Part shown: positions 63,997 to 64,000 of the stretch, one piece after another | Layout: every line of letters begins with the position of its first letter | Position numbering within the stretch: position 1 is the first letter of the stretch | Source: DALYJJ01 sp033763935 | Lineage (GTDB): Bacteria; Acidobacteriota; Terriglobia; Bryobacterales; Bryobacteraceae | Assembly (NCBI GenBank): GCA_033763935.1 | Contig: JANRJO010000026.1 | Coordinates: 53,788 to 117,787 of the forward strand | Direction: 5' to 3' | Length of the DNA stretch: 64,000 nucleotides | The notes under the pieces: model-generated | The model's database searches: none | Told to the model about the DNA's origin: nothing | The model's input: the letters and a program-made list of their open reading frames with translations, nothing else | Made by a program: the position numbers and the translations under genes

Positions 63997-64000
63997 ACCG

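Overview
The window is a GC-rich, densely coding stretch that looks chromosomal and most likely comes from an acidobacterium of the Solibacter/Bryobacter group. Lineage clues seen in the translations are a duplicated MacB-type orphan permease (ADOP, 42351-44912), an NHL-repeat protein ending in the 'Soli_cterm' type C-terminal domain (36561-38822), a TPR-linked serine/threonine kinase, a DUF1501 + DUF1549/DUF1553 pair, and decayed TonB-receptor sequence. No rRNA, tRNA, CRISPR array, intact insertion sequence or prophage was seen. The taxonomic call is an inference from gene content.

Layout. 1-2.9 kb: end of an M20 amidohydrolase, scrambled acyl-carrier-protein relics, a VapBC-type toxin-antitoxin pair, an orphan antitoxin-like gene and a secreted DM13-like protein. 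2.9-9.9 kb: carbohydrate genes, namely a GH63-like glucosidase (broken by a one-base frameshift), a glycogen-debranching enzyme, a GlcG-cupin fusion and an SMP-30 lactonase-like protein. 9.9-12.9 kb: a decayed TonB-dependent receptor and a heparinase II/III-like protein. 12.9-17.1 kb: a DNA-repair island with an FeS-type (6-4) photolyase facing a radical-SAM protein that is translationally coupled to a DUF4130-UdgX fusion. 17.1-29.1 kb: a Ser/Thr kinase and a complete chemosensory operon (mcp-cheW-cheR-cheB-receptor-like-STAS-cheY-cheA).

29.3-40.9 kb: a small membrane protein, the DUF1501/DUF1549 pair, an outer-membrane barrel, two FtsX-type permeases without an ATPase, an NHL-repeat protein and a divergent matrixin-like metalloprotease. 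41-48.9 kb: purA, the ADOP permease, an uncharacterised gene, pheS and pheT. 48.9-53.5 kb: small envelope proteins, an exported methyltransferase coupled to an oligogalacturonate-lyase-like gene, a hairpin-rich intergenic region and a DUF457 membrane protein. 53.5-56.4 kb: an overlapping cysM-mec-cysO-moeZ operon for sulfur-carrier-protein-dependent cysteine synthesis, with a perfect palindrome over its predicted -35 box. 56.4-64 kb: a mutarotase-like gene, a HAD-YfiT fusion, a secreted helical protein, an esterase, GNAT relics, an SRPBCC protein, a serine hydrolase and a PAS-histidine kinase cut off by a 32-base poly-C run.

The best candidates for under-described biology are the Fe-S DNA-repair island (12884-17106), the chemosensory cluster with its unusual CheA and soluble receptor-like protein (19407-29132), the carrier-protein cysteine operon with its operator (53553-56451), and the hairpin-rich RNA candidate (52316-52506).
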